In this document: positions 1 through 9,972 of the stretch, piece after piece
Layout: each line of letters opens with the position of its first letter
Position numbering within the stretch: position 1 is the stretch's first letter
NCBI GenBank assembly: GCA_024291935.2
Contig: CM044321.1
Coordinates: 59,390,985-59,454,984, forward strand
From: Okapia johnstoni
Taxonomy: Eukaryota; Chordata; Mammalia; Artiodactyla; Giraffidae
Length of the DNA: 64,000 nucleotides
Direction: 5' to 3'
Position numbers and translations under genes: made by a program
The notes under the pieces: generated by a model
What the model was told of the DNA's origin: nothing
Databases searched by the model: none
What the model saw: the letters and a program-made list of their open reading frames with translations, nothing else

Positions 1-1740
1 GCAGCCCGAGCTAAGAGGCCCAGTGATAAAGCAACACCCACACAACAGAAAGATGCTCACTACACAACTTGATTCTTGTGGCCCATTGTCAGATACCACC
101 TAAACACCAATACCCCTAAACAGTGTGTTATGATTCCACACTCTTAGAAACCCTATTATTATCTTGTAAACAGCATGATCATCTTGCATCGCACACCTGG
201 GTGTGTGTTTGAACGCATTCATTTGTTAAATCCAAACATGTAAAACGCACCCTGATTTCTTCATTCATTTTAGAATGTCTAAATTGTTTATCTAACAAGT
301 GTTCCTCCTTTGACACCCAGGGCGTCTAACAAGTGAATGTCTGCAGAAGCAAGATCTCTGGGACCCCACCACCACCTGAGACAATGCAGGACCCTGGTCT
401 GCATCAAAGGTTTTCCCACCTGTTTGACATTTGTGAGCTGAACAAAACAAGCCACGTGTGTCCCCTCAGATATAAACTGAAGTGCCCCTTGCCAAGGGCT
501 CTGGATTTCTCCTTAACCTCAGTGTACGCCTTGTTGTAACCATCACCTAAATGGATCTCTCCACTTGCAGTGGTCCACTCTGACCTTCTGCCCGCTGTGA
601 AAGGTCATGGCATTTGCCTGGCTTGTATCCATCTCAGAACGTCCTCGCCGGAAGCAGTGAAACAGCGGCAGCTACCGCAGGTGGTGGGGGGACCCCGAGG
701 AGCTTTGTCACAGACGTGGCACCCTTTCTTATCTGAAATGTGAGAGAAGGGCCTCAGACTCAGCGCTGCTGCGGAGCAAACTCAGTCCTGCTAGGGGGTG
801 TCCATGGCCCAGCTCTGCCCTGTGCCCCGTGAGAGGGAGCAGGGCTGCGAGGTCGGTACCCTTATACTCCTGGCCTCTACTTACTCATCTGTAAGCCCAA
901 GGAGGGGGCAGGTGAAAGGGGCCGGGTCCCCAGCCTCAGGTGCACCAAAGCATCCCTGGAGAGCTGTCTGCCACCTCTACCTGTGCCTCCTCTTGGACCG
1001 ATTAAATCAGAACCTCTGGGGTGAAGTCTGGGCCAAGGCTCCCAACTAAGCATGCAGACAGGCTTGAGGGTGTCCCCTCCTCACAAAGCTGATGACAGTG
1101 ATCCCTGTGTGGCCCTGGACTCTGGGAGATGCTGGGCCCTCCTCCACCTCCTGCCTCTTCTCTCCTAATAAAGGGATCCCGGAAAGCAGATGGGCTTGCA
1201 GTAAATGGAACCAAGCACATGGAAATAAACAGCACTTGAGAACGCTGTGCATTGGCGGAGTGCCTTGGCCCCCTACGATCTCCATAACCCACCCTACTCC
1301 GTGGTAGACTGCGTGGCTCTTATGACTTCTACTGGGGTGGCCACGCCAGGGGCCCACAGACAGGAGTCTTCACTGGCCTTTTTCACTGCCCCCTCCCAGC
1401 CCTTGGGCTCAGGCCTCTCCCTCCTCGATGCAAAGATTGGAGCTCCTCTTCCAGGGGGACGCTGCAGCAGACGCCGACCCTCCCCAGGGGGGAGACGACA
1501 GACGCGGAAACCTACTGCATCAGAGCACATGCGCTAAGCACTGGGAAGCCAGCCTGCAGGCTGCCAGGCAGATAGAGAACAATGGTGTTGGCTGGAGGTA
1601 AAGGCTTCTAAAAATCTCAGTACAAGTCAGGGAAGGAGACATTTAAGCTGAGAGCTAGAAGCTAAGAGCAGGCAGGCCCGTGAAGCGCTGGGAGACTCAC
1701 AAATGGACAACGGGCTGCAGGATTCACCACGGATCCTGCT
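1..1740. other. Intergenic sequence with no recognised feature
   Basis: No repeat I recognise, no splice-bounded ORF and no CpG island. The stretch at about 1390-1510 is moderately GC-rich. Open frames on both strands overlap one another and show no protein-like composition. Confidence 0.5.
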
Positions 1741-1843
1741 TTGTTGTTGTTCAGTCACTCAGTCGTATCCGGCTGTTTGTGATTCCATGGACTGCAGCAC
1801 GCTAGGCTTCCCTGTCCTTCACCATCTCCCGGAGTTTGCTTGG
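1741..1843 (-). mobile_element. BovB 3'-end fragment
   Basis: Begins with a GTT trinucleotide run and the antisense 'cagtc(g)...gactc' BovB/Bov-A tail, then 'ctgtccttcaccatctcc', the conserved last ~100 bp of BovB read in reverse. It appears inserted into, or next to, the L1 fragment that follows. Confidence 0.75.
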
Positions 1844-1845
1844 TA

Positions 1846-1992
1846 TCCCTCGTGAACAGAGATACAAAACTCCTTAACAAAATATTAGGCAGTAAAACAT
1901 AACACTATATATGAAAAGATCAAGTAGAGTTTATCGCAGGAATGTAAAGTTCAACACTCAAAAATCAAACATTGTATTTCACATATTGAAAG
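1846..1992 (+). mobile_element. Old L1 ORF2 fragment
   Basis: AT-rich stretch matching the remembered L1 ORF2 section around 'ctcaataaaat...gggatttatcccaggaatgcaa...ttcaaca' on the + strand. Diverged and without a usable reading frame. It sits between two BovB insertions. Confidence 0.6.
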
Positions 1993-1993
1993 A

Positions 1994-2334
1994 TGTTGTT
2001 GTTGTTCAGTTGTTAAGTCGTGTCTGACTCTTTGCAACTCCATGGACTGCAGCTCATCAGACTTGCCTGTCCTTCACTATCTCCCAGAGTTTGCTCAATC
2101 TCATGACCATTGGGTCAGTGATGCTATAGAACCATCTCTTTCTCTGTCGCCCCCTTCTCCTCCTGCCTTCAATCTTTCCCAGCATCATGATCTTTTCTGG
2201 TGAGTCAGCTTTTCATATCAGGTGGCCAAATATCAGAGCTTCAGCTTCAGCATCAGTCTTTCCAATGAATATTAAGGGTTGATTTCCTTTAGGATGGACT
2301 GGTTTGATCTCCTTGCTGTCCAAGAGATTCCCTC
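1994..2334 (-). mobile_element. BovB LINE 3' fragment (~340 bp)
   Basis: Antisense BovB: GTT-rich tail, 'agtcgtgtctgactctttg', 'cactatctccc', 'cttctcctcctgcc', 'tttcccagcatca' and 'ggttgatttcctttaggat' occur in the BovB order. 5'-truncated, with the reverse transcriptase frame degraded. Confidence 0.88.
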
Positions 2335-2396
2335 CATGGGCCCCATTGGGTTATGAGATGACCACACAGGGACTTGGTCTGTGGTGTATGTGTGTG

Positions 2397-2598
2397 TCTG
2401 TGCTCAGTCGTGTCCAACTCTCTGCAATCCCATGGACTGTAGCCCACCAGGCTCCTCTGTCCATGGGATTTTTTCCAGGCAAGAATACTGGAGTGGGTTG
2501 CCATTTCCTCCTCTGGGGATCTTCCTGACCCAGGGATCGAACCTGTGTCTCCTGCATTGGCAGGTGGATTCTTTACCACTGAGCCACCAGGGAAGCCC
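2397..2598 (-). mobile_element. Bov-tA type SINE
   Basis: Complete ruminant tRNA-Glu-derived SINE in reverse: the 3' Bov-A part ('ctcagtcgtgtccaactc') comes first, and the tRNA-like head ends at 'ccaccagggaagccc'. The B-box equivalent 'ggatcgaacc' is present. The long minus-strand ORF crossing it is repeat-derived. Confidence 0.92.
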
Positions 2599-3370
2599 AC
2601 TGTGGTATATGAGGAGAGAAAGATTTTTTTCCTGCCACATGGTGGGGCTTCTGGCTTACTGACAGGAATCTGCTCCCATAGGGGAGGACCTGCCTTATGA
2701 AACAGGAGAGTAAAAACCCTCTCCAGCCGAGAGTACAAATTCCCCATAGACCTCAGGTGCCGGGGCTCCATTTAAGTGGGCTCCTCCCCTGGGGCTCTGG
2801 CCAGACCAGCCCTGACTGTCCCTGGCTGGCACGGCCATGCTATAGCTGTTCAAGGCTGAGGTTCCTGGGTTTCCAGAATCTTCCAGGCTCCTCTGCAGCC
2901 TGACTGCTCCTGACTCCTTTTATCTGGGAGAAGGCGCAGCAAACATCTTCCACACCCTACAATGGAAGCTTCTTTCCTTTCCTTTGACAAAGCAGTTTCT
3001 AACTGACTGCTCCTGCCCCCTTCCAACCACCCCCACACACAGATTTACAGAGAAAGGCCAATATCTTGGAGCTTTTGAATCGAGGCCTCCTTGGCCCCGA
3101 CAGGAAGAACTGGGCAGGAATTTCAACCACGCTGCAAATTTCATTCAATAGCTGCAGTGGCAGCTTCCTGCTTTCCCACTAGATGGCGCCCTTGGTCTCT
3201 ACAGCTCAGTTCCCACCATTTCATTTGGCTCTGAAGCCTGCTCAGAAATTTTTTTTACCTAGCAGAGAGCTTCTTTTATAGGAAGTGGCCATGGGCGAAA
3301 ATCAGAGAAGCCTTTGGAACACTGGTTTCATCTGTATCTTCCTTAGTTATCAAATATGATAAAGGTGAAA
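2599..3370. other. Single-copy intergenic stretch
   Basis: No interspersed repeat recognised between two SINEs. It holds the CTCF-like motif at 3177-3194. Composition is close to neutral and no splice-bounded ORF was seen. Confidence 0.45.
3177..3194 (+). promoter_or_regulatory. CTCF-like binding motif
   Basis: The core CCACTAGATGGCGCC fits the well-known CTCF core (CCASYAGRKGGCRS) at every constrained position. A 'tgcagtgg' element about 20 bp upstream resembles the optional upstream CTCF module. It lies in non-repetitive DNA. Occupancy cannot be judged from sequence. Confidence 0.45.
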
Positions 3371-3582
3371 TGTGCTCAGTCATGTGCAACTCTTTTGTGA
3401 CTTCACGGACACTTCATGGAGCCACCAGGCTCCTCTGTCCATAGGATCCTCCAGGCAAGAATACTGGAGTGGGTTGCCATGCCTTCCTCCAAGGTATCTT
3501 CCACACCCAGGGATCGAATCTGCATCTCTTGTGTCTCCTGCATTGGTAGGTGGATTCTTTACCACTAGCGCCAGCTGGAAAG
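3371..3582 (-). mobile_element. Bov-tA type SINE
   Basis: Reverse-oriented SINE from 'tgtgctcagtcatg' to 'accactagcgccagctgg', with an internal 'ggcaagaatactggagtggg'. Its head is the 'ctagcgcc' variant rather than 'gagccacc'. It carries a direct 'cttgtgtctcctgcat' expansion typical of one Bov-tA subgroup. Confidence 0.9.
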
Positions 3583-3604
3583 GCAAATAAGGGTGAAAAA
3601 AGGA

Positions 3605-3809
3605 AGTGAAGTCGCTCAGTCATGTCCGAGTCTTTGCGACCCCATGGACTGTAGGCTACCAGGCTCCTCTGTCCATGGGATTTTCCAGGCAAGAGTGCTG
3701 GAGTGGATTGCCATTTCCTTCTCCAGGGGATCTACCTGACCCAGGGATCGAACCCGTGTCTCCCGCATTGCAGGCAGATGCTTTACTGTCTGAACCACCA
3801 GGGAAGACA
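3605..3809 (-). mobile_element. Bov-tA type SINE
   Basis: Full-length reverse SINE from 'gtgaagtcgctcagtcatg' to 'accaccagggaagac'. Only about 20 bp separates it from the preceding SINE in the same orientation, giving a head-to-tail pair. Confidence 0.92.
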
Positions 3810-4154
3810 GGTGTTTCCAAAAGAAACCTAGCAAATCTGAAATGGAGATACACATGGAGTCAGCTAGACTCCTCTAAATAGAGAGCCATTGGGAAAATGC
3901 CCCTGCCGTTTCTGCCCCTCAAGATAGCCCAGAAGCATTAACTCTGGACAATCAGGCTGAAAAAATCCTCTGGGTTGGTCATTGTCCCCATTTTGCTTGG
4001 TCAATGGCAGCCTGCTTCTGACTGACCACCCCCAGGCCACAGACACACAAATCAGTAAGATCAGGGAAGAATGAGGTGGTGAAGTCTTCTCAGACATTTT
4101 TGGGCAGAGTTGAGGTGGTGTTAGGCATAACAAGAACAAAAGAGAGTCTGCATT

Positions 4155-4340
4155 TGGGATTTCCCGATGGGTTCAGTGTTGAAGATTTTGCCATCCAACG
4201 CAGGAGATACAGGTTCAATCCCTGGTTGGGGAGCTGAGATCCTACATGCTTCGTGGCCAAAGAACCAAAACATAAAACATAAGCGATATAGTAACAAATC
4301 CAATAAAGACTTTAAAATACCTAAAAAAACAACCTTAAAA
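4155..4340 (+). mobile_element. CHR-type tRNA SINE
   Basis: Starts 'gggatttccc' and carries the tRNA B-box-like 'ggttcaatccctgg', then 'gagatcctacatgc', 'gtggccaaagaacc' and the A-rich tail 'caataaagactttaaaa'. This is the older cetartiodactyl CHR SINE lacking the Bov-A part. Confidence 0.75.
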
Positions 4341-4503
4341 AATCTACATTTTGCACAAGAAACAGAACTCTCCAGAACAGAGTACAATATTGATATTTTA
4401 ACATTATTTTAGAACTTTGCCTATATAAGCAGAGCCCTTGACAGGCAAACTCAAAATTTTGCAGTGTAAAGTTTTCCCAGATACACAACAGGTTTAAAGT
4501 AAC

Positions 4504-4692
4504 TTTTTTTTTAAAAAAGGAGGCTAATTACTTTATAATATTGCGGTGGTTTTTGCCGTACATCAACATGAATCAGCCACGGGTGCACATGTGTCCCCCC
4601 ATCCCTCTGGGTTGTCCCAGAGCACCAGCTTTGAGTGCCCTGCTTCATGCATTGAACTTGCACTGGTCATCTATTTTACATATGGTAATATA
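4504..4692 (-). mobile_element. L1 3' end (ruminant type)
   Basis: Poly-T start followed by 'ggaggctaattactttataat', 'catcaacatgaatcagcca' and 'tattttacatatggta', the reverse of the 3' untranslated region of young ruminant L1 copies. The SINE that follows interrupts or replaces the remainder. Confidence 0.7.
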
Positions 4693-4695
4693 CAC

Positions 4696-4888
4696 GAAAG
4701 TGAAAGTCACTCAGTCGTGTCCGACTCTTTGTGACCCCATGGACTATACAGTTCATGGAATTCTCTAGGCCAGAATACTGGAGTGGGTAGCTTTTCCCTT
4801 CTCCATGGATCTTCCCATCCCAGGGATCGAACCCAGTCTCCCGAATTGCGGGCAGATTTTTTATCAGCTGAGTCACAATGAAACCTCT
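4696..4888 (-). mobile_element. Bov-tA type SINE
   Basis: Reverse SINE from 'gaaagtgaaagtcactcag' to 'gagtcacaatgaaacc'. It belongs to the shorter subgroup with 'aggccagaatactggagtgggtag' and has lost part of the middle. Confidence 0.9.
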
Positions 4889-5491
4889 TCTTGAAACGCT
4901 TTCACAGGGTACCACAAGAGGCCTCATTGGCATGCTTTGAAAAGAATGGTTGGACAAAAAGCACAGGCTAAACCTTGACTGATAAGCTTTTTATTTATTG
5001 GAAACCTGCTTGCAGGGACTGCTTAAATTTCCCCAGGATGTGGGGCATTTTTATTAAGAACAAGTGGCCTTTGAGCACTTGGCCATTGGGCACACAAGCT
5101 CTTGGGATACTTGATCATCATATTTCACCATTTTGACTCACAGTTTACAGCCACAGGCATCCTATCGCCTACTGGAAAAATCGAGGGGAACAGATATTGG
5201 GCTCTGTTTTCATTACATGCTGGGAACAAGCTGAAGATAGTTTCTTAGGAAGTAAAATTAGAACTTCAGCCATTTGGGAAGGGGCCTTTAAGTAAAGTGT
5301 TTGCTGAGAGATCTGGGGATGGAGGTGGTGATGGTGGCAGGACAATGTGAATGTGCTTAACCCTGCCCAACTGTGCGTTGAAAAATGGTGAAGGTGGTAA
5401 ATGTTACGTGTATTTGACCACACCTAAAATGTTTAAATTAAATTTCTTAAAATATGCTTTCTTTAACACTTTTGTCTGTCCTGATCACAAA

Positions 5492-5720
5492 GCATGCATG
5501 TGTGCATGCTAAGTCGCTTTTAGTCGTGTCTGGCTCTTTGTGACCCCATGGACCGTAGCCTGCCAGGTTCCTCTGTTCATGGGATTCTCCAGGCAAGAAT
5601 ACTGGAGTGTGTTGCCATTTCCTCCTCCAGGGGATCTTTCTGACCCAGGGTTTGAACCTGTGTCTCTTGCATCTCCTGCATTGGTAGGCAGATTCTTATC
5701 ACTGAGCCTGCTGGGAAGCC
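5492..5720 (-). mobile_element. Bov-tA type SINE
   Basis: Reverse SINE beginning with 'gcatgcatgtgtgcatgctaa', then 'gactc'-type Bov-A sequence and ending 'gagcctgctgggaagcc'. It contains the duplicated 'tctcttgcatctcctgcatt' segment. Confidence 0.92.
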
Positions 5721-5756
5721 TTCTAAGTGCTGAACAACTTAACTCACAATCCCACA

Positions 5757-5886
5757 ATATATATCTGCCAATATTACCCCCATTTCTGCAGATAGGGAAA
5801 TTAGGCAGAGAGAGGTCAAGGTACTCACCTAAGGATACACAGGTAGGCAATGCAGAGCTGGAGCTGGAAACCCAGTCACTCAGCAG
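5757..5886 (-). repeat. MIR
   Basis: Core reads 'ttacccccatttctgcagatagggaaa...gagaggtcaagg...gagctggaaacccag', the typical MIR run of polarity marks. Heavily diverged. Confidence 0.6.
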
Positions 5887-5964
5887 AGCTTATGCTCCTT
5901 AGCCAAAAAACCAGACAGACCAGGGCTAAAATCTTGCTTCACTACTTACTGTTATAAGATTTCT

Positions 5965-6131
5965 CTGAAAGTGCAACCCCATGGACTATATAGTCCATGG
6001 GATTCTCCAGGCCAGAATACTGGAGTGGGTAGCCATTCCCTTCTCCAGGGGATCTTCCCAACCCAGGTATCGAACCCAGGTCTCCTGCATTGCAAGCAGA
6101 TTCTTTACCAGCTGAGCCACAAGGGTTTCCC
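5965..6131 (-). mobile_element. Bov-tA type SINE, truncated
   Basis: Reverse SINE lacking the outer Bov-A end: starts at 'gtgcaaccccatggacta' and ends 'gagccacaagggtttcc'. Same subgroup as the copy at 4696-4888 ('aggccagaatactggagtgggtag'). Confidence 0.88.
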
Positions 6132-6985
6132 CTAATCTACAAATTCAGTTGTAAAATGGAACAAAAGATACTCACCTTATAAGGTGGTTGGAAAAGCTAG
6201 AGAAAAAATATATACATATCTATAGTTAGCTCAAAACAGGTACTTGATCAAAGGTAGTTACCACATTTGTTTGGGAACAAGAGTGAATCTGAAAGCCATG
6301 CAGTTCCTTTGTACATACGTCTGGTGATAGGGTGTGTTCCTGCCTCCCTGGACCAACTCTCATTCAAACTGGCTCACTCCATAGTGAGGGAATAATTTAT
6401 CTGTTACCCAGGGACATGGGTGGGTGAGGGCAGTTTACGGCTTTCTGTGAGCACATGAGGTGCCTTCTGTACCATTAAGATTTCAATTCTCCTTAACTCT
6501 GGTGGAGCCCATGTACAGTACAGGGCACTATCATAGCCATACAGCTCAAATGTCCAGATGCGGGTTGAAAAGATTTCCAACACCATAAAGGCTCTCACCG
6601 CTCCTTCCCCATCAATTCCCACTGGCCCCCAAGAAGAGGCCACTGGTCTGACTTCTACTGTCTTAAGTTAGTTTTGCCTATTCTTGAATTTCATAGAAGT
6701 GGGGTTTCTGAGCTTTCACTGTTAGCATTTTCATGGCTCTACATTGCTTTCTCCAGGCAAGTGAACGAGAAACCAGAGGGCATTTTAAAATGTTGAGTGA
6801 ATAGAGTAGGCTTAGTAGAAGCCTCTGTGGGTCATCTAATGATAAATGTTCACTAAAATTCAGAGGTAGGCAATTAAACATTGACACCCAGACAAAGACC
6901 TTGCCAAGGATTTGTAAATGGCAAGGACGAGAAAAGAGGAAGGCTTATAGCCATAATAGGAGTTTAAGAAATCTCAAGTCACTAC

Positions 6986-7114
6986 TTTTTTTCATTTTAT
7001 TTTTTTGGCCACATCTTCTGACATGTGGAATCTTAGTTCCCTGACCAGGGATCAAACCCAGGTCTCCTGCAGTGGAAGTGCAGAGTCTTAACCACTGGAC
7101 CAGCAGGGAAGTCT
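6986..7114 (-). mobile_element. CHR-type SINE with target-site duplication
   Basis: Reverse CHR-type copy from 'ttttttggccacatc' to 'cagcagggaagtct'. 'tcactactttt' flanks both sides (near 6979 and 7121), a clear target-site duplication showing retroposition. Confidence 0.82.
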
Positions 7115-7184
7115 CTCATATCACTACTTTTAATGATATTACTAAGAATAATAGTTAAGGAAAAAACCCAGCCTTTTCTACATT

Positions 7185-7264
7185 TATAATATCCCAGGCC
7201 TACAATGGACGTGGTATATACTTTGCTTCAATGAATAGGTATTATTCCCACCCATGTTGCAGAT
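7185..7264 (+). repeat. MIR fragment (tentative)
   Basis: Short diverged stretch ('gtattattcccacccatgttgcagat') resembling the MIR core, cut by the BovB fragment that follows. Confidence 0.4.
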
Positions 7265-7525
7265 TGTTGTTGTTCACTTGAGAAGTAGTATCTGACTCTT
7301 TGTTACCCATAAACTGAGCTTGCCAGGCTTCCCTGTCCTTCACTATCTCCCGGAGTTTGCTCAAATTCATGTCCACTGAGTCAGTGATGCCACCCAATCA
7401 TCTTTTCCTCTGTCACCCCATTCTCTTCTTGCCCTCAATCTTGCCTAGCGTCAGAGTTTTTCCCAAAGAATCAGTTCTGTCCTTGGAACTACAGCATAGT
7501 CCTTCCAATGAGTATTCCTTTAGGA
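7265..7525 (-). mobile_element. BovB LINE 3' fragment
   Basis: Antisense BovB of about 260 bp: GTT tail, 'ctgtccttcactatctccc', 'cagtgatgccacccaatcat' and 'gagtattcctttagga' in BovB order. More diverged than the copies at 30 and 57 kb. Confidence 0.82.
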
Positions 7526-9389
7526 GTTTGCTGTACAAATTCATGTCCACAATTTGAAAAGCAAACCCACAAGTGTTTCACAAGGTCTTCCAGGAAGGGC
7601 CAGGATTTGAAGGCCGCCGCTTCCTCTCACTGCTGGCTAGCCAAGTAAATGACCTCTCCAAAAACCTCATGCAAGAAAAGAGCAGGGGGTGTGGGTGACA
7701 ATTCCTACCTTTCTGGTTTGTTAAAAGTCAAGTAATAATGTTTGTAAAGGGCCCTCACAGAAGGCATTCCGCAAAGGCGGCTGTTAAGGCGATTCACCAT
7801 CCGGACTCACCAGAGGCGAGTTGCCCACGGTGATGCTCATGGCTGCGCATGGCAGCAGGGTCAGCCCAGCCAAAGAAGCACCCACTGCCCATGGTGAGCC
7901 TGCCTCCCCTGGCTGTCACCTTCCGGTAGGGTCTGCCTTGGCCTGAAGTTCCCATGTGACACTTTGCAGACATGGCAGCAACTGAACACACAAGCCAACA
8001 GATGGATCTGAAGAGCCTGAAGTAACCCGTCAATCCAGTGAAACAACTGCTATTGATTTCTGGCTTTTCTTCCCTCCCCACTGGTTGTTTAACTGAATTG
8101 ATGGGTGTTGGGTGGAATTGATTGCACCAGCCCGTCCTCGTGGTGTGCTAGAGACAAAATGATAGTGCTCCCCAGAAAATGAATGAACCTGCTCATTAAA
8201 GAGAATGTTCAAGCAAATGAATTTTGCCTGTGACAGTGGCTTTCCTCCCTGGCTCCTTCTGCAAAGGGAATTAGGAAGCATTTCAGAGGGCCCTCGTTGC
8301 AAGTCAGTATGCTGATAAGCTGACTCCCTTCCCATTTTGTTACTATTCCCAGGGACTGATTAGATGCCAAAATGAATCCACCCATCTCTCTCTCCCCACA
8401 CTCAGACTTTTGCCAGTGCTGAGTTCCTGAAACCCTTGTGTTTTATATATCCCACCCCCACCTCTACCCCGAATAATACACATGAAGGCTGATTTTCAGC
8501 ATTCAATGAAAAATACAGGCTCTTGTGCAAGTCAACAGCATGCCAGCTCTTGGGGGTGATGATTCACACACCTATGATTGATATTTTCTTCCCTGGAGGT
8601 TGCTCTTTGTGGGTTTCAGACAGCACCATGCTTGTTTTCACTGACAGTGATGAAAAAAACAGATGTCAGGAAGAGAATTGGAAGGGCGATGGGGGTGGGC
8701 TTAGGGGGTGTAGAATGACAAGAATTGAAAGAGCTGAGTCCAGAGAATTCTGAAACCTTTTTTCGAGTCGCTGAGCTCTTAAGCTTCTTCCAGCCTCAGG
8801 GAGGGATCAGCTAGGTGACCCCCTCCCCTTTCAGGAAATGGATTATAGTTGCATTTTTATTGACTTTAAAAAAATCAATTTTTCTCTCTCTCTGAGTCTT
8901 TGCTGCTGTCATTAATCCCATTGTGATGCTGAGATCTCAGGGTTTTTGTAATTAGCAGCACAACTGAAATTCTCACATATAATGAAAGAGAAAAAGACCC
9001 TGAGGACCCGGGGTCTTGCTCTCTGTACAGCTCCATAAGTCAGCTTGGAATTTGCAATGTATATTTTGCATTTTTATGGATTTTATACACCGTGGATGTC
9101 TCATTCCTGGTAACTCACACGTAATACAGCATGACAAGAAGACTGGCTCGACACAATGCCAATTTTTAAGAATTTGGTTTGCTCCTCCATATTGACATAC
9201 TTTACAGCGCAGAAAAGATAAGGCAGGAACTAAGGCCCTCTCACTAACGAGGAATTGTGAATTCAACTGTGAGACACTGGAAAGCAGATTATTTCTCAGT
9301 GGTGTTAGAAGACCATCTCTTAAAATGGCAAGTGGAAAATGAATGGGAATACCCATAAGTGACTATAAAAGAATAAAAAAAGAACCTCT
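7526..9389. other. Repeat-poor single-copy stretch
   Basis: About 1.9 kb with no recognised interspersed repeat, unusually long for this window. Short open frames lack splice context or protein-like features. The 8850-9310 part is AT-rich with TAAT-type words and could be conserved non-coding DNA, which is inference only. Confidence 0.4.
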
Positions 9390-9862
9390 GGGCAAACTAT
9401 TAATAGAAATAGAAAATTCCTTAATTTTTTAAAGTAGCTACTAAAATGCCATAAAGAATGATACTCGTATTGGTAGTCACCAAAGGCACTGTTTCTGAAA
9501 TAAGGCACAGGGCAAGAAAGACTGTGGGCAACACTTTTAGGCAACATTGAAGAAGATCCTGCCAGCATAATAAGAAAAAGAAAAGAAAGTCTGCAAGGAC
9601 TGGGGACAAAGACACAAACTGGCAGTTTTCTCAGTTGATATGATTGTCCAAAAACAAAACTCAAAAGAGATAACTTATAAATAAGTGGACTTAATAAGCA
9701 AGTTCAAAGAAACAAAGAACAAACTGGCAGTTTTCACAGTTGATATGATTATCCAGAAAGAAAACTCAAGAGATAACTTATAAGTGAACTTAATAACCAA
9801 CTTCCACACTGCTATCCAATATCAAAATCCATATGCCAATATCTGTTAGCTTCCTATATCCA
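9390..9862 (+). mobile_element. Old L1 ORF2 fragment with internal duplication
   Basis: Follows remembered L1 ORF2 order on the + strand: 'atagaaatagaaaattcctta', an 'ataaggcacagggcaagaaa'-like section, 'gatatgattgtcca' (reverse transcriptase region) and 'cttcctatatcc'. Many stops. A 106-bp segment is present twice (see 9604-9805). Confidence 0.65.
9604..9805 (+). repeat. 106-bp tandem duplication inside L1
   Basis: Two adjacent copies: about 9604-9709 and 9711-9805. Both run 'acaaactggcagttttc(t/a)cag', 'gatatgatt', 'actcaa', 'gagataacttataa' to 'cttaataa'. The copies differ at several sites, so the duplication is old. Confidence 0.8.
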
Positions 9863-9972
9863 ATTCATTTAGCCAGCAGATACTTACTGAATCCTTACTA
9901 TGTGCTCCAGTTCCATGAATAAAACACAAAAAGCCCTGCCTTCTTGAGCTCACCAGTCACTTAATGAAATTG
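9863..9972 (-). repeat. L2 3' end, antisense
   Basis: 'cagatacttactgaatccttactatgtgctcc...aataaaacacaaaaagccctgccttcttgagctcac' matches the antisense L2 3' region ('...ctgccctcatggagctt'). Confidence 0.6.

Noticed and set aside
2289..2771. 160-codon minus-strand frame
   Set aside because: It runs through a reverse SINE and the end of a BovB piece. Its peptide contains the well-known SINE-derived 'GGSVVKNPPANAGD' type sequence.
2397..6131. Regularly repeated ~200-bp units that could suggest a CRISPR-like array or satellite
   Set aside because: The repeats are independent SINE/BovB insertions with variable spacing and individual target sites, in a mammalian genome.
6404..6643. 79-codon minus-strand frame that looks somewhat protein-like
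   Set aside because: No donor or acceptor at its ends, and the right flank resembles an old LINE ('gttttgcctattcttgaatttcatagaa').
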